A stretch of 58,795 nt of DNA, taken from NCBI GenBank assembly GCA_035642715.1, contig DASQRW010000161.1, positions 1-58,795 on the forward strand, read 5' to 3'. The notes under the pieces were generated by a model that had not been told where the DNA came from, searched no databases, and saw only the letters and a list, made by a program, of their open reading frames with translations. Each line of letters opens with the position of its first letter. Position 1 is the stretch's first letter. Below, one piece after another: positions 9,201 through 18,023 of the stretch. The stretch is from JAJNBK01 sp035642715. Its GTDB lineage: Archaea > Thermoproteota > Nitrososphaeria > Nitrososphaerales > Nitrososphaeraceae. The position numbers were made by a program, and so were the translations under genes.

Positions 9201-10224
9201 GTCTTTTTTTGAACAGTTTCGACCTAAATTGAATTGGATTCGTTATTCCGTTACATTCTTCAGTTGCAAAACAAAGATTTTCATTTCGAAGTTTTTCGCA
9301 AGAAGGAACAGAATATTTTGTATGACTACCACGGTTGCCAGCCAGATGCTCTACTTGATACTTTGTAATATTCTCATTATAATCAGGTGCATTATGAAAA
9401 AGTATTACAATATCATCTACACTTTTTCCGATTGCCAGCATATATGTCGCAAGCATCAGTCTTGCAGAATGTGGAAGATTTTCCCCTCTGTTCATTACCT
9501 CTAATGAGTTTTTTATGCATGGTGGATAATCTGTTGGCTGATATCTTCGATACTCATAACGCGGCTGAAGCTTTATTCTCAAATCGTCTACCTTTGCTTT
9601 GATTGAATCTGGTAAGTTTGATAAAGTCATTGTCTTGATCCGAGAATAAATTAGTGAAGTCAGCTCGCTTCTAATGAGTCTTACAGTTTCATCGGCATCA
9701 AGATAGACGTAGCCGTTATGGACTAATCTGTTAATCAATTTCCATTCTTCTTCATGAAAATTTAAGGCTCGTGTAAGATAATCAGTTACCCTAACTTTGA
9801 ATAGATTGGTATCTTTAGAATCTAGATCAACATTAATTTTAAATAAGTCTTCAAAAATTTTGAATAACAGAAGACGTTTTCTTTCATTGTTTCTTTCTTT
9901 TCTTAAATCTTCAGTCAAATACTTCTCAGTTCTCATTGCTTCAAACAATGAATACTTCTTGAGTATGGATTCAATGCCTATAGATTTTGCGATCATGAGT
10001 GTAACAAGAAATGTAAGTATTTCTATCTCATACTTATCCAATTTCTCGTAGACTAAGCCCTTTGTTATTTCTGTCTCTATTCTCTCTACTGCTCTGTCAA
10101 TAATATGACTCATTTCAGGCCGGTTAAATTCTTCAAAATCGAAATGCGTTTCTCGAATGTAATCTGAAGCCTCATTTAGAAATGGATACTTTGCTAAATC
10201 GCTTGTTCCAAGTTTTATAGACAA
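9187..10224 (-). CDS. priL: DNA primase large subunit PriL
   Basis: 345 residues. PriL binds PriS and regulates primer synthesis; its C-terminal domain carries a 4Fe-4S cluster. The cluster cysteines are seen in 'YPPCIKN', 'VPSCEKL', 'NLCFA' and 'EECNGITNPI', all in the last 100 residues as in the family. The N-terminal part is helical, as expected. The start is TTG at 10224. It is followed with a 14-base overlap by priS. Confidence 0.93.
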   Translation of the reverse strand: MSIKLGTSDLAKYPFLNEASDYIRETHFDFEEFNRPEMSHIIDRAVERIETEITKGLVYEKLDKYEIEILTFLVTLMIAKSIGIESILKKYSLFEAMRTEKYLTEDLRKERNNERKRLLLFKIFEDLFKINVDLDSKDTNLFKVRVTDYLTRALNFHEEEWKLINRLVHNGYVYLDADETVRLIRSELTSLIYSRIKTMTLSNLPDSIKAKVDDLRIKLQPRYEYRRYQPTDYPPCIKNSLEVMNRGENLPHSARLMLATYMLAIGKSVDDIVILFHNAPDYNENITKYQVEHLAGNRGSHTKYSVPSCEKLRNENLCFATEECNGITNPIQFRSKLFKKRHDYQ

Positions 10225-10987
10225 TGTCTATTGCAAAGCTTCTCTTCATACTAGAATAAAAATGCCACGTAAGATTAGAGCAGTTAATTGTTACATTTTA
10301 GCCATATTGTTTATCCTGAAATGAGTTTTCATGTTGCAGCCATCATCACCAACACACATGAAATTCAATTGATAAAAAATAAAATTGGCTGCAATATCAT
10401 TTCAAATATTCAGTAATAACCCAACATGAATATGTAGTAAGTTGATATATTGCACAAGAGGTTTTAAAGACCTTTAAGAAAATGTCATGTCAGCAATATT
10501 CCAAAATTCAGTTGTTGTAGATATATGTTATTCATCAAATCTTTCAGATAAATGTCATGCATATATATATTGTATAAATGACCACTTTTCTAATAGATAC
10601 GAATCGACATAAACAGGATCTGTCGTTGTCGTTGTTGGATAATTAACAAAAATTAGAATTAAAGCAGTTAAAGTAAACAACAGCTGAGTTAAAAGGTGAC
10701 ATGAATTCTTATGTATACTCCAAATGAGCATAACTGCTTGAGAAACATCAGAGTTGCGTTTTATGTGTAAATAAAGTGGTAATCGCAACAAATTTTGGCA
10801 TAATTACAAAATTTTCCTCTTATAGTAATAACATTTTCAATATATATAGAGCATTAATTGATTCAAATTAAATATCTGATAGATATATTTTAATCATCCA
10901 TTAATTGATGAAACTAGATACTCAAATGAAGCATTTAAGATAGACAACAGTAAATTTAAAACATGTGATTGGGGAGTTCTAGAGAAG
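10225..10987. other. divergent intergenic region between priL and glyS
   Basis: About 760 bases with no convincing gene; a 78-codon minus frame at 10555-10791 has no family features. A 9-bp inverted repeat, TTGCAGCCA at 10334-10342 and TGGCTGCAA at 10386-10394, lies about 110 bases upstream of priL. Promoters for both flanking genes must lie here. Confidence 0.5.
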
Positions 10988-12463
10988 ATGATCTATTACG
11001 AAGAAATAATGAAATTAGCGCTTGAAAGAGGTTTTTACTTTCCAAGTTGTGAAATTTATGCTGATGCTCCAGCTGGCTTCTGGGAATATGGTCCACAAGG
11101 AGTCAATATGAAGAATAAGTTTATCGATCTATGGAGAAGAGAACTGGTTAGACGTGATGGAATGATGGAAATAGATGGCTCTCAAATAATGAGTAAGAGC
11201 GTTTTTATTGCATCAGGACATATTAACAATTTTACAGATCCTATTGTCAAATGTTCAAAATGCAAATCCATTTTTAGAGCAGATAGATATATCACAGAAA
11301 AAATTGGTGGGGACATTCATGAAGGAATGACCAACGAAGAGATGGATGTAATTATAAAGAAACATGACTTGAAATGCGCAAACTGTAATGGAGAATTAGA
11401 TGCTGTTAAGCGATTTAATATGATGTTTAAGGTTAACATAGGTCCAGCTCAGGAGGAAGCATATCTAAGACCAGAGACCTGTCAGACAATTTTTGTTGAT
11501 TTTGCTCGAATTTTCAAAACTATGCGAGGAAAACTACCTCTAGGAATTGCTCAAGTAGGTAAAAGTTTCAGAAATGAAATAGCTCCAAGACAAGGCTTGC
11601 TAAGACTAAGAGAATTCTATCAAGCAGAGATCGAAGTATTTTGTAATCCACAGAAACTAAATGATTTGCCAAGATTCGAAGAAATTAAAAATACAACTTT
11701 GAGACTTTATGATGGAACATCATCTATTGAACTGACAGCAGATGAAGGCGTTAGAAAGGGACTTTTGCCAAACAAATTAGTAGCATACTATCTTGCTCTC
11801 TTAAATGAATTCTATGCAAAAACTGGAATAGAGATGAAACGCTCTCGTTTCAGGAGACTGACTAATACTGAGAAGGCATTCTACTCGACAATAGCCTTTG
11901 ATTTTGAAGTTGAGACTAGTACCGGTTGGCTGGAACTTGTTGCATGCAACTATCGTTCTGACTATGATCTTCATGGTCATGCTTCTACAAGCAAACAGAA
12001 CCTCGAAGTAATTGACCCATCAGATCAGAAAAAGGTCTTACCACATGTATTTGAGCTTTCAATGGGAATAGACAGAAGCATTTTCACAATTTTAGAACAC
12101 TCTTACTTTGAAGACAAGGAACACGATGACAGAACTGTACTAAAACTCAAACCTTATCTTGCGCCTGTGTTGTTGGGAATACTTCCTCTGATGACAAAGG
12201 ACGGACTACGTGAAAAAGCCCAGAAAATCTATTCTGAACTTAAAAGAGAATTTGATACTTTTTATGATGAATCTGGCTCAATAGGTAGAAGGTACAGGCG
12301 ATTGGAGGAGATAGGAACTCCTTTTGCTGTAACAGTTGATAAAATAACAATGGAAGATGATACAATTACAGTTAGATACAGAGATACAATGCAGCAGGAA
12401 AGAATTAAGATATCACAACTGCCTTTATTCTTGCAAACAGCTTTATTTGAAAATTATAGATAG
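10988..12463 (+). CDS. glyS: glycyl-tRNA synthetase (archaeal/eukaryotic dimer type)
   Basis: 491 residues, class II aminoacyl-tRNA synthetase that charges tRNA-Gly. The N-terminal 'CEIYADAPAGFWEYGPQG' is diagnostic of the alpha2 GlyRS. Motif 2 is 'FRNEIAPRQGLLRLREF', motif 3 is 'ELSMGIDRSIFTILE', and the C-terminal anticodon-binding domain follows. A small zinc-type insertion is visible ('CSKCKS' and 'CANCNG'). Starts with ATG; a GGGGAG lies about 11 bases upstream. It stands alone on this strand. Confidence 0.95.
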   Translation: MIYYEEIMKLALERGFYFPSCEIYADAPAGFWEYGPQGVNMKNKFIDLWRRELVRRDGMMEIDGSQIMSKSVFIASGHINNFTDPIVKCSKCKSIFRADRYITEKIGGDIHEGMTNEEMDVIIKKHDLKCANCNGELDAVKRFNMMFKVNIGPAQEEAYLRPETCQTIFVDFARIFKTMRGKLPLGIAQVGKSFRNEIAPRQGLLRLREFYQAEIEVFCNPQKLNDLPRFEEIKNTTLRLYDGTSSIELTADEGVRKGLLPNKLVAYYLALLNEFYAKTGIEMKRSRFRRLTNTEKAFYSTIAFDFEVETSTGWLELVACNYRSDYDLHGHASTSKQNLEVIDPSDQKKVLPHVFELSMGIDRSIFTILEHSYFEDKEHDDRTVLKLKPYLAPVLLGILPLMTKDGLREKAQKIYSELKREFDTFYDESGSIGRRYRRLEEIGTPFAVTVDKITMEDDTITVRYRDTMQQERIKISQLPLFLQTALFENYR

Positions 12464-12540
12464 GCGTAAAATAAGTGACGACGATAAGTAGTAGAACATA
12501 TTAGCATGATAACTATTCTTTTATTCAGTGGCAGTATGTT

Positions 12541-12557
12541 TGTGGGTATTAACCACA
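12541..12557. other. small inverted repeat in the spacer before the DUF59 gene
   Basis: TGTGG and CCACA flank a 7-base loop, 78 bases after glyS. It could be a weak transcript-end hairpin or an operator. The rest of the 12464-12762 gap holds nothing recognisable apart from the TATA box listed separately. Confidence 0.25.
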
Positions 12558-12730
12558 CCCCCTTACATGACATATCAATATCCATCATGCAAAATATGTG
12601 TTGAACTGTATCAATTGTTTATAGAACTTGGAGCAGAAGACAGGAAAAAGAAAACCGGTCGTTATATATTATAGTTTTACAAAGCCACTTTATTATTGTA
12701 TTTGGTATATTATTAGAAGATTGTTGATAA

Positions 12731-12740
12731 AGTATTTATC
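12731..12740 (+). promoter_or_regulatory. TATA box for the DUF59-PqqD gene
   Basis: 'AGTATTTATC' lies about 27 bases before the ATG at 12763, which fits an archaeal box A driving a leaderless or nearly leaderless transcript. Confidence 0.4.
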
Positions 12741-12762
12741 GAGTTAGTATTTAATTAAAGTC

Positions 12763-13362
12763 ATGTCGGCGCAAAACGTTACTGAAGATCAAGTATATTC
12801 TGCACTAAGAAAATGTATGGATCCAGAGATCCCCGTAAATGTGGTAGATCTTGGACTTGTGTATGGTGTTGATATTAAGCCCAAAAATAATGTTGATATT
12901 AAAATGACGATGACAACACGCGGTTGTCCACTTCATGATACCCTTGTCAGCGATGTGAAAAGATATGTTAGCAAGATTGATGGAGTTGGCGATATTAATG
13001 TAGAGATTGTCTGGGACCCTCCATGGAGCATCGAAAAGATGGATCCTGCTGCACGGGAAAAATTAGGATTTGGCAAACCAAAGCTTCGATTCCAAATAGA
13101 TTATGAAAAATCTCAACCCCTAAGGGAAGGCAAGTTTTTTAAGCAGGAGGATGGCTCGTTAATTCTTGCAAATGCCAAAGGCCAGGGGTTCATGGTAAAT
13201 GAAGCGATTGTTAACTTCTGGGACTCATGCGATGGCACAAGAACAATCAACCAACTAACAGACCATTTTTCTACAAAGCTTGAAATGCCAAGACAGCAAG
13301 TTGAACAAGAGGTTGTACAACTAGTCCAACAGCTTCTTGAGGCAGATTTACTAAAAGCCTGA
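12763..13362 (+). CDS. DUF59 (SufT/MIP18-like) Fe-S assembly protein with a PqqD-like C-terminal domain
   Basis: 199 residues in two parts. Residues about 8-95 are a MIP18/DUF59 domain: 'MDPEIPVNVVDLGLVYGV' and 'TMTTRGCPLHD', with the conserved DPE motif and reactive cysteine in 'RGCP'. This family helps mature or deliver Fe-S clusters. Residues about 120-197 resemble a PqqD-like winged-helix ('LANAKGQGFMVNEAIVNFWD', 'CDGTRTINQLTDHF'), a peptide-binding module. The fusion suggests client recognition coupled to Fe-S delivery, which is inference. Starts with ATG and is followed by a T-rich tract and the methyltransferase gene. Confidence 0.8.
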   Translation: MSAQNVTEDQVYSALRKCMDPEIPVNVVDLGLVYGVDIKPKNNVDIKMTMTTRGCPLHDTLVSDVKRYVSKIDGVGDINVEIVWDPPWSIEKMDPAAREKLGFGKPKLRFQIDYEKSQPLREGKFFKQEDGSLILANAKGQGFMVNEAIVNFWDSCDGTRTINQLTDHFSTKLEMPRQQVEQEVVQLVQQLLEADLLKA

Positions 13363-13367
13363 TCTAT

Positions 13368-13387
13368 CTTTTCTTTTCTTTTCTTTT
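13368..13387 (+). terminator. T-rich (CTTTT)4 tract
   Basis: Four perfect CTTTT units start 6 bases after the DUF59-PqqD stop. Archaeal termination uses U-rich tracts without hairpins, so this is a plausible terminator. It lies 14 bases before the next ATG, so read-through or internal initiation would also be possible. Confidence 0.45.
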
Positions 13388-13400
13388 ACAGTTAGTTATT

Positions 13401-13982
13401 ATGGAATTGCATCAAGATATGATAAATTCTCTAAAAGTTATTGTTGAATTGGGTATGGGCGATGGACGCCTTTTGAAGACTATATCTGAGAATGATCATG
13501 ATAACAATTCTTTCTATATAGGGATTGAAGTAGATAAATCTCAATATGAACAAGCCATATCACAAATTAAACTCGTCAATGTCAAATTGTTGAATGGTTC
13601 GTTCGAAGATATCCTTCCTGCTTTTCCGGATAATTCGCTTTATCGTGTTATTTCTGTTTTACCAGACCCTAAATATATTGATCAGCTCAAAGAGCACAAA
13701 TGGAAATATCTATACAAAATTGTATATGAGAAGTTGAAAAATTATGGTATGCTGGAATTAGTTACTGAAATAACTGACGATCTTTTACAAGAGGTATCAG
13801 ACCAAATATATAATAAATGGATTGAATGGCTCAAGTATACTTTTCAATCTATGGGTTTTCAGAGAGTAACCTCTAGAGAGGGCGCTCCTCCAGAATATTC
13901 ATCCAGGTGCATAGATCAATTTAGAGCCGATCCGAAACGTATACGCATGGTAACTTTGGATCTAAAGAAGATGATATATTGA
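13401..13982 (+). CDS. TrmB-like class I SAM-dependent methyltransferase
   Basis: 193 residues with a Rossmann methyltransferase core. Motif I is 'VELGMGDGRLLKTI' (about 15-28), followed by an acidic ribose-binding strand 'YIGIEVDKSQYEQA'. The 'LNGSFEDILPAFPDNSLYRV' and 'SVLPDPKYIDQLKEHKW' segments line up with TrmB (tRNA m7G46 methyltransferase: '..SLDxVxxxFPDPWxKxRHxK'). The usual Trp-Pro-Lys motif is altered, so the target may be another RNA. No domain beyond the core is seen. It may be co-transcribed with the DUF59-PqqD gene 38 bases upstream. Confidence 0.6.
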   Translation: MELHQDMINSLKVIVELGMGDGRLLKTISENDHDNNSFYIGIEVDKSQYEQAISQIKLVNVKLLNGSFEDILPAFPDNSLYRVISVLPDPKYIDQLKEHKWKYLYKIVYEKLKNYGMLELVTEITDDLLQEVSDQIYNKWIEWLKYTFQSMGFQRVTSREGAPPEYSSRCIDQFRADPKRIRMVTLDLKKMIY

Positions 13983-14138
13983 AATAAGGCATTATTGTTT
14001 TAATATCGATATCTTATAGTGATGCTAATCAGGATAAAAGAAAAATTTTTTATATAATTAGAATAATGATACACTCCTGTATCATCAATGTATAAACACG
14101 TGCCATTAGAAGCCTATTAGAAATAGCATATTGAAACT

Positions 14139-14558
14139 TCAATTGCCTTTATGCCTTATTTTATAATGATCTGCCATACATATCTTCGAACAAAATTCCG
14201 CATGGCAATTCTCATTTGTACATGGTATAGGATCAATATGATTAAATTTTTTATTACAATAAATACAAAAGGATTCTAGCATTGGATAATTGCGATTTAG
14301 GTATGGATATCCACAGTTATGTTTTTGCTTGAACCATAAAATGCTAATCTTTGATTTCTCGGCATATGTCATAACGGTATCATATGCTTCATAATATCCA
14401 GGTGCATAAAATTGCCTAACAAATACAAAAGGTCGTATATTTTTCTTCGAATTAGGATCGATGAATGCCACAAGCCATTTTTCAGATAGCAGAATTTCGT
14501 CTTCCTCTACTGCAGATTTTTTTTCTTGAATTTTTCTTTGTTTTCGATTTTCACTCAA
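14139..14558 (-). CDS. hypothetical protein with a C-terminal zinc-finger region
   Basis: 139 residues, family not recognised. A basic, charged N-terminus (about 1-20) is followed by a compact region with many aromatic residues. The C-terminus has a zinc-binding pattern: 'CIYCNKKF', 'CTNENCHAEFCSKIC' and 'HYKIRHKG', resembling an AN1/MYND-like or treble-clef finger. The start is TTG. It stands alone between the convergent methyltransferase and mtnA. A nucleic-acid- or protein-binding role is only a guess. Confidence 0.6.
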   Translation of the reverse strand: MSENRKQRKIQEKKSAVEEDEILLSEKWLVAFIDPNSKKNIRPFVFVRQFYAPGYYEAYDTVMTYAEKSKISILWFKQKHNCGYPYLNRNYPMLESFCIYCNKKFNHIDPIPCTNENCHAEFCSKICMADHYKIRHKGN

Positions 14559-14889
14559 ATAACTAAAATAAGATATGGAACCGATGAAAATTTAAAGTTT
14601 CAGATTATTAGACATTGCTTGTATGAATAAAGGATTTTGATTATGATTAAAAAAGAGTTATGTATTACCGAGATAGTCAAAGGAGATATTATTCTTTTTG
14701 CAGATAAGCTCTCCATCAATACGATGTCAAAATCTCGCCTTCCGTAGATATCTTGTATTTCTATCGCAGATATAGAGGATTATTTGTTAAATCTGTAATT
14801 GAATCATATATCATCCCTTCAACAATCACTCTATTGCATATTGTCTTCTAAAAAAATAAAAGATCTATATACGTATATTTTAAAAGCAT
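14559..14889. other. intergenic, no gene seen
   Basis: About 330 AT-rich bases between two minus-strand genes. No RNA gene or conserved frame was recognised. It should contain the promoter of the zinc-finger gene and the transcript end of mtnA. Confidence 0.4.
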
Positions 14890-15948
14890 CTAACTCAATA
14901 ATTCTTTAAGATTCCTGTCAAATGGTGGTCTTAAAACCCCTTTTTCAGTGATGATGCCAGCAATTAATTCGGGTGGAGTCATATCAAATGCAGGATTGAA
15001 TATTCTGATTCCCTTTGGTGCAATCCTCTTTCTACCTAACTTTATAACTTCTTCCATAGGACGTTCTTCAATTATAACATTATCTGGATTGCTCTCAAAA
15101 TCAAATGTAGAAAGTGGAGCTGCTACGTAGAATGGTATTTTATGTATATTAGCCATTATTGCCACCTGATAAGTTCCTATCTTGTTAAAAACATGACCTG
15201 TACGTAAAACTCGATCAGCACCTACTATTACACGCTTTATCACACCACGAGACATCATATGTCCAACAGCGGTGTCCGGAATCAAACTCACGTCTATACC
15301 ATCATGCTGAAGTTCAAAGGCAGTCAATCTTGAACCCTGCATTACCGGACGGGTTTCAGTTGCAATAACACTTACACGTTTACCTGCCTCTTTTGCTGCC
15401 CGTATCACTCCCAAGGCTGTTCCATATGCAACGGTTGCTAATGAGCCGGCATTGCAATGTGTCATAATAATATCACCATCTTCAAATAATTTGGCACCAT
15501 TAATTCCCAATTGTTTATTGTTTTGGATATCTTCTTCGGCCATTTTTAGAGCCTCATCGAGAATTACTTTTCTGATATTCTCAACTGTCTTTCCACCTTT
15601 TGCCTTTTCCATGATACGCTCTAATCCCCAGAAGAGATTGATTGCTGTAGGACGTGTTGCTCGAAGCATATTGAAAGCTATATTGAGATCAGACATTAAT
15701 TCACTAACAGTTTTTGCTTTGCTCTGAGTGGCGGCTAAAGCAAGACCCAAAGCAGCTGCGACACCAATTGCAGGAGCACCCCTTATCACTAGATTTTTTA
15801 TTGCATATGCGACATCATTAAAATTATTACACTTAAAATATGCAAGTTTATTTGGTAATTTAGTTTGATCGATCATTATGACTGAACCGTCCTTCCAGGC
15901 AACAGTAACCAAAAGTTCAAGGCTCTTGTCATTGCTATCCTGAGTCAT
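14890..15948 (-). CDS. mtnA: S-methyl-5-thioribose-1-phosphate isomerase (aIF-2B-like)
   Basis: 352 residues, full length. MtnA converts methylthioribose-1-phosphate to methylthioribulose-1-phosphate in methionine salvage; archaeal members may instead act on ribose-1,5-bisphosphate or related sugars. Family motifs are 'RGAPAIGVAAALG' (56-68), the catalytic C165 in 'MTHCNAGSLAT', 'TRPVMQGSRLTAFEL', the catalytic D245 in 'VGADRV' and 'NKIGTYQVAIMA'. Both catalytic residues are present. Starts with ATG. No other methionine-salvage gene is nearby. Confidence 0.9.
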   Translation of the reverse strand: MTQDSNDKSLELLVTVAWKDGSVIMIDQTKLPNKLAYFKCNNFNDVAYAIKNLVIRGAPAIGVAAALGLALAATQSKAKTVSELMSDLNIAFNMLRATRPTAINLFWGLERIMEKAKGGKTVENIRKVILDEALKMAEEDIQNNKQLGINGAKLFEDGDIIMTHCNAGSLATVAYGTALGVIRAAKEAGKRVSVIATETRPVMQGSRLTAFELQHDGIDVSLIPDTAVGHMMSRGVIKRVIVGADRVLRTGHVFNKIGTYQVAIMANIHKIPFYVAAPLSTFDFESNPDNVIIEERPMEEVIKLGRKRIAPKGIRIFNPAFDMTPPELIAGIITEKGVLRPPFDRNLKELLS

Positions 15949-16447
15949 TGTTAATGAAAAATTCTTTTTCAGACTATATTAAATTTAACTAACTACCTAT
16001 GGTTATGTTCATGTAAGAATGGCTTCTATTAATCATTTTATCATCCATATCTGTAAAGAAGAAGTTTAATCAATTTTGACACGTTTGCCCCTTTTTCCTT
16101 CTGACTATATGGAGAATAGTAGTCATCAAAATATTCTGTTCTGTCTTTGACATATTGGATTGTTTCTCACTCACGTGATATGCTTTTCCATATAAGATGA
16201 ATGTAGAGATGATGTTGTTGTTGATGGTTTTTTATTTTCAATAATTTGCATCAATTTACAGTATATGAATATGTCATGTATCGCCACCGTCTGTAGAAAT
16301 TGTATGTTCTCTCCATATTGAAAGGGTCGCAAAAAATAGTGGTCGTTTACTGTAAACAGTAACGGTTTACTGGTTTATTCTAGTCCACACTAAAGATAAC
16401 TAGAATTTATAATTTTGTTCAAGTTAATATTAACTACTATTTTTTTG
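15949..16447. other. intergenic region upstream of mtnA
   Basis: About 500 bases with no gene. It carries the GTTTACTG repeat cluster listed separately, about 400 bases from the mtnA start and about 75 bases from the end of the zinc-ribbon gene. Confidence 0.4.
16345..16372. promoter_or_regulatory. GTTTACTG direct/inverted repeat cluster, possible operator
   Basis: GTTTACTG occurs at 16345-16352 and again at 16365-16372, starts 20 bases apart (about two helical turns). Between them, TTACTG and CAGTAA form an inverted repeat with a 4-base loop (16347-16362). This layout is typical of protein-binding sites. Which gene it would control is unclear, as mtnA is about 400 bases away. Confidence 0.3.
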
Positions 16448-16864
16448 TTATTCTTGCTTTGTGCCACATTGTGTGCAGAACCTCGAATTTATCTTAAGTT
16501 TAAGTCCGCATGCAATACAGAATTTATCTCCAGATTCTTGGGGTTTGTTTAATTGTGTTATATTTGGCGGTGTCATGTCACGATCGACAGAAGAAGGCTT
16601 CCCACCATACATTTCTGTTACAGCGCCACTAGGTTTGAATGTATCATCGATATCTGGCAGAAAATCAGAGTCTTTTTTTCCTCCTTTTTCCTTGTCTTCT
16701 AGGTAAAGTATCAGCCGTGGTACATTTTCTTTTCTATCAGGTTGGTTTACCTGTTCTCCTAACCATAGAGCAAATTTCTTTAAAGTCATCTCTGGAGTAG
16801 AAAACGTAAGTGAATGAGTAGACATATATTCTTCAGTCGCAGCTCTGCCATTGAAGATCTTCAT
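16448..16864 (-). CDS. zinc-ribbon domain protein, hypothetical
   Basis: 138 residues. The C-terminus is a complete zinc ribbon, 'CIACGLKLKINSRFCTQCG' (CxxC-x11-CxxC). The N-terminal 60 residues ('LTFSTPEMTLKKFALWLGEQ') look folded, and the middle is a Pro/Gly-rich linker. It lies about 30 bases after the neighbouring zinc-ribbon gene on the same strand, with the same arrangement of an N-terminal domain, a linker containing 'TFKP' and a terminal ribbon. The pair probably forms an operon of related or cooperating proteins. ATG at 16864 is chosen; a TTG directly before it is the alternative. Function unknown. Confidence 0.65.
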   Translation of the reverse strand: MKIFNGRAATEEYMSTHSLTFSTPEMTLKKFALWLGEQVNQPDRKENVPRLILYLEDKEKGGKKDSDFLPDIDDTFKPSGAVTEMYGGKPSSVDRDMTPPNITQLNKPQESGDKFCIACGLKLKINSRFCTQCGTKQE

Positions 16865-16894
16865 CAATACCGAGTACTACTGTGTGGCTATTAA

Positions 16895-17403
16895 TTATTG
16901 CGAATTACCACATTTACTGCAGAATTTTGCCTGTTTAGGAATTATATGTCCGCATACAATGCAGTTTTTAGCTGTTAATGTTGTCTCATCAACCTCGTTT
17001 TAATTGGGCGTTCAATCACAATATCTACAGGTTTGAATGTATGTTCCCCCTCCCGCTGCTTAGCCTGCTGCGGTGAAGGCATAGTAGATCCTCTTCCTTC
17101 ATTGCTTCTAGTTCCTCCAACAAATCCATTTATTCCAAAATCTGCTTGCGGAGTGGCAGAAGAGGAAGCCAGTCCAACAATAGGATTTTTCAATGATGAA
17201 CCTTTTTCCATTGTGGACTTTATTTCTAAAATTACTCGAATAGCAAGAAAATTCATTGCAGATGTAGCTACCAAATATTCACCAATTTTAGAAAAGTATT
17301 CTTTTTCATTAACCTTTCCTTGCTTGTACCGATCTTGAGTATCGTTAATAAGCTGCTTCAGCTTCTCGGTCAGTGCACCGAGGGCATCTACACCAAAGGA
17401 CAT
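16895..17403 (-). CDS. zinc-ribbon protein with an apparent -1 frameshift before the ribbon
   Basis: The frame from the ATG at 17403 ('MSFGVDALGALTEKLKQ...') has a helical N-terminal domain of about 65 residues and a linker, and stops at 16975 right after 'ERPIKTRLMRQH'. One base away, the sequence continues as 'NEVDETTLTAK' followed by a complete zinc ribbon 'CIVCGHIIPKQAKFCSKCG' and a stop at 16895. Adding one A to the AAAA run near 16998-17002 would join them as '..ERPIKNEVDETT..'. The intact neighbour ends in a very similar ribbon, supporting one original gene. It is either a single-base deletion or a sequence error. An upstream GTG at 17418 would add five residues. Function unknown. Confidence 0.6.
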
Positions 17404-17626
17404 TATTAAAAAACGCACCTACAGGCTTAATAAAAGTTTGAATGCCCATCCAAAGATAAATTTTATTTGATTAACTATCATTATTTTTTTATAACTATCA
17501 TTAGGGGAACATGATATTTTTTGATTAGAAATTCATATATTAGAAAAGATAACTTTTTCATGTTTGTACGGTTAGTTCAAACAACCTATTAATATCGATA
17601 TGGTCAAGTTGACGTAAATTCCGCCT

Positions 17627-17701
17627 GGAGGGGTGGTCTAGATTGGTTATGATACCTGCCTTACACGCAGGTGGTCATGGGTTCGAATCCCATTCCCTCC
17701 A
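17627..17701 (+). tRNA. tRNA-Val (anticodon UAC)
   Basis: A full cloverleaf is visible. Acceptor GGAGGGG pairs with TCCCTCC (one G-U). A D-arm follows, then the anticodon stem CCTGC/GCAGG with loop CTTACAC, giving TAC at the anticodon. The T-arm is ATGGG-TTCGAAT-CCCAT. The discriminator base is A and CCA is not encoded. There is no intron. It decodes GUA and probably GUG. Confidence 0.95.
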
Positions 17702-18023
17702 CTCTGTTCATGGGTTTACACATATCTCTATAAAGAGACAAATCATTAAGTTCGATAGCTGCTATTATTGCTATATCCTTTAATTTACAATTTTTTGTAC
17801 TTGATAAAACTTTTCATTATTTTTATAATGATGATTGATTAAAATATAGATTTCATGTCAGCATATATGGCTTATAGGAGAGATGAACCTGATGGCGATT
17901 TGACAGCCATTGACTGACATTTGACGATTTCTGACCATAAGCTGATGTCCATATGAAGATATTCAGCTGAGAAGATTATTGGAAGTTAAAAACATATTAT
18001 CGTTTATTATAGTTTAATTATTC
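17702..18023. other. intergenic, no gene seen
   Basis: About 320 bases after the tRNA with no recognisable gene. It should contain the tRNA terminator and the promoter of the following membrane protein. Confidence 0.4.

Noticed and set aside
10555..10791. 78-codon minus frame between priL and glyS
   Set aside because: No family features, no promoter and poor composition; probably chance.
16990..17005. Programmed -1 ribosomal frameshift joining the zinc ribbon
   Set aside because: The heptamer is not of the X-XXY-YYZ type, and the slipped tRNA would pair poorly; a one-base deletion or error is simpler.
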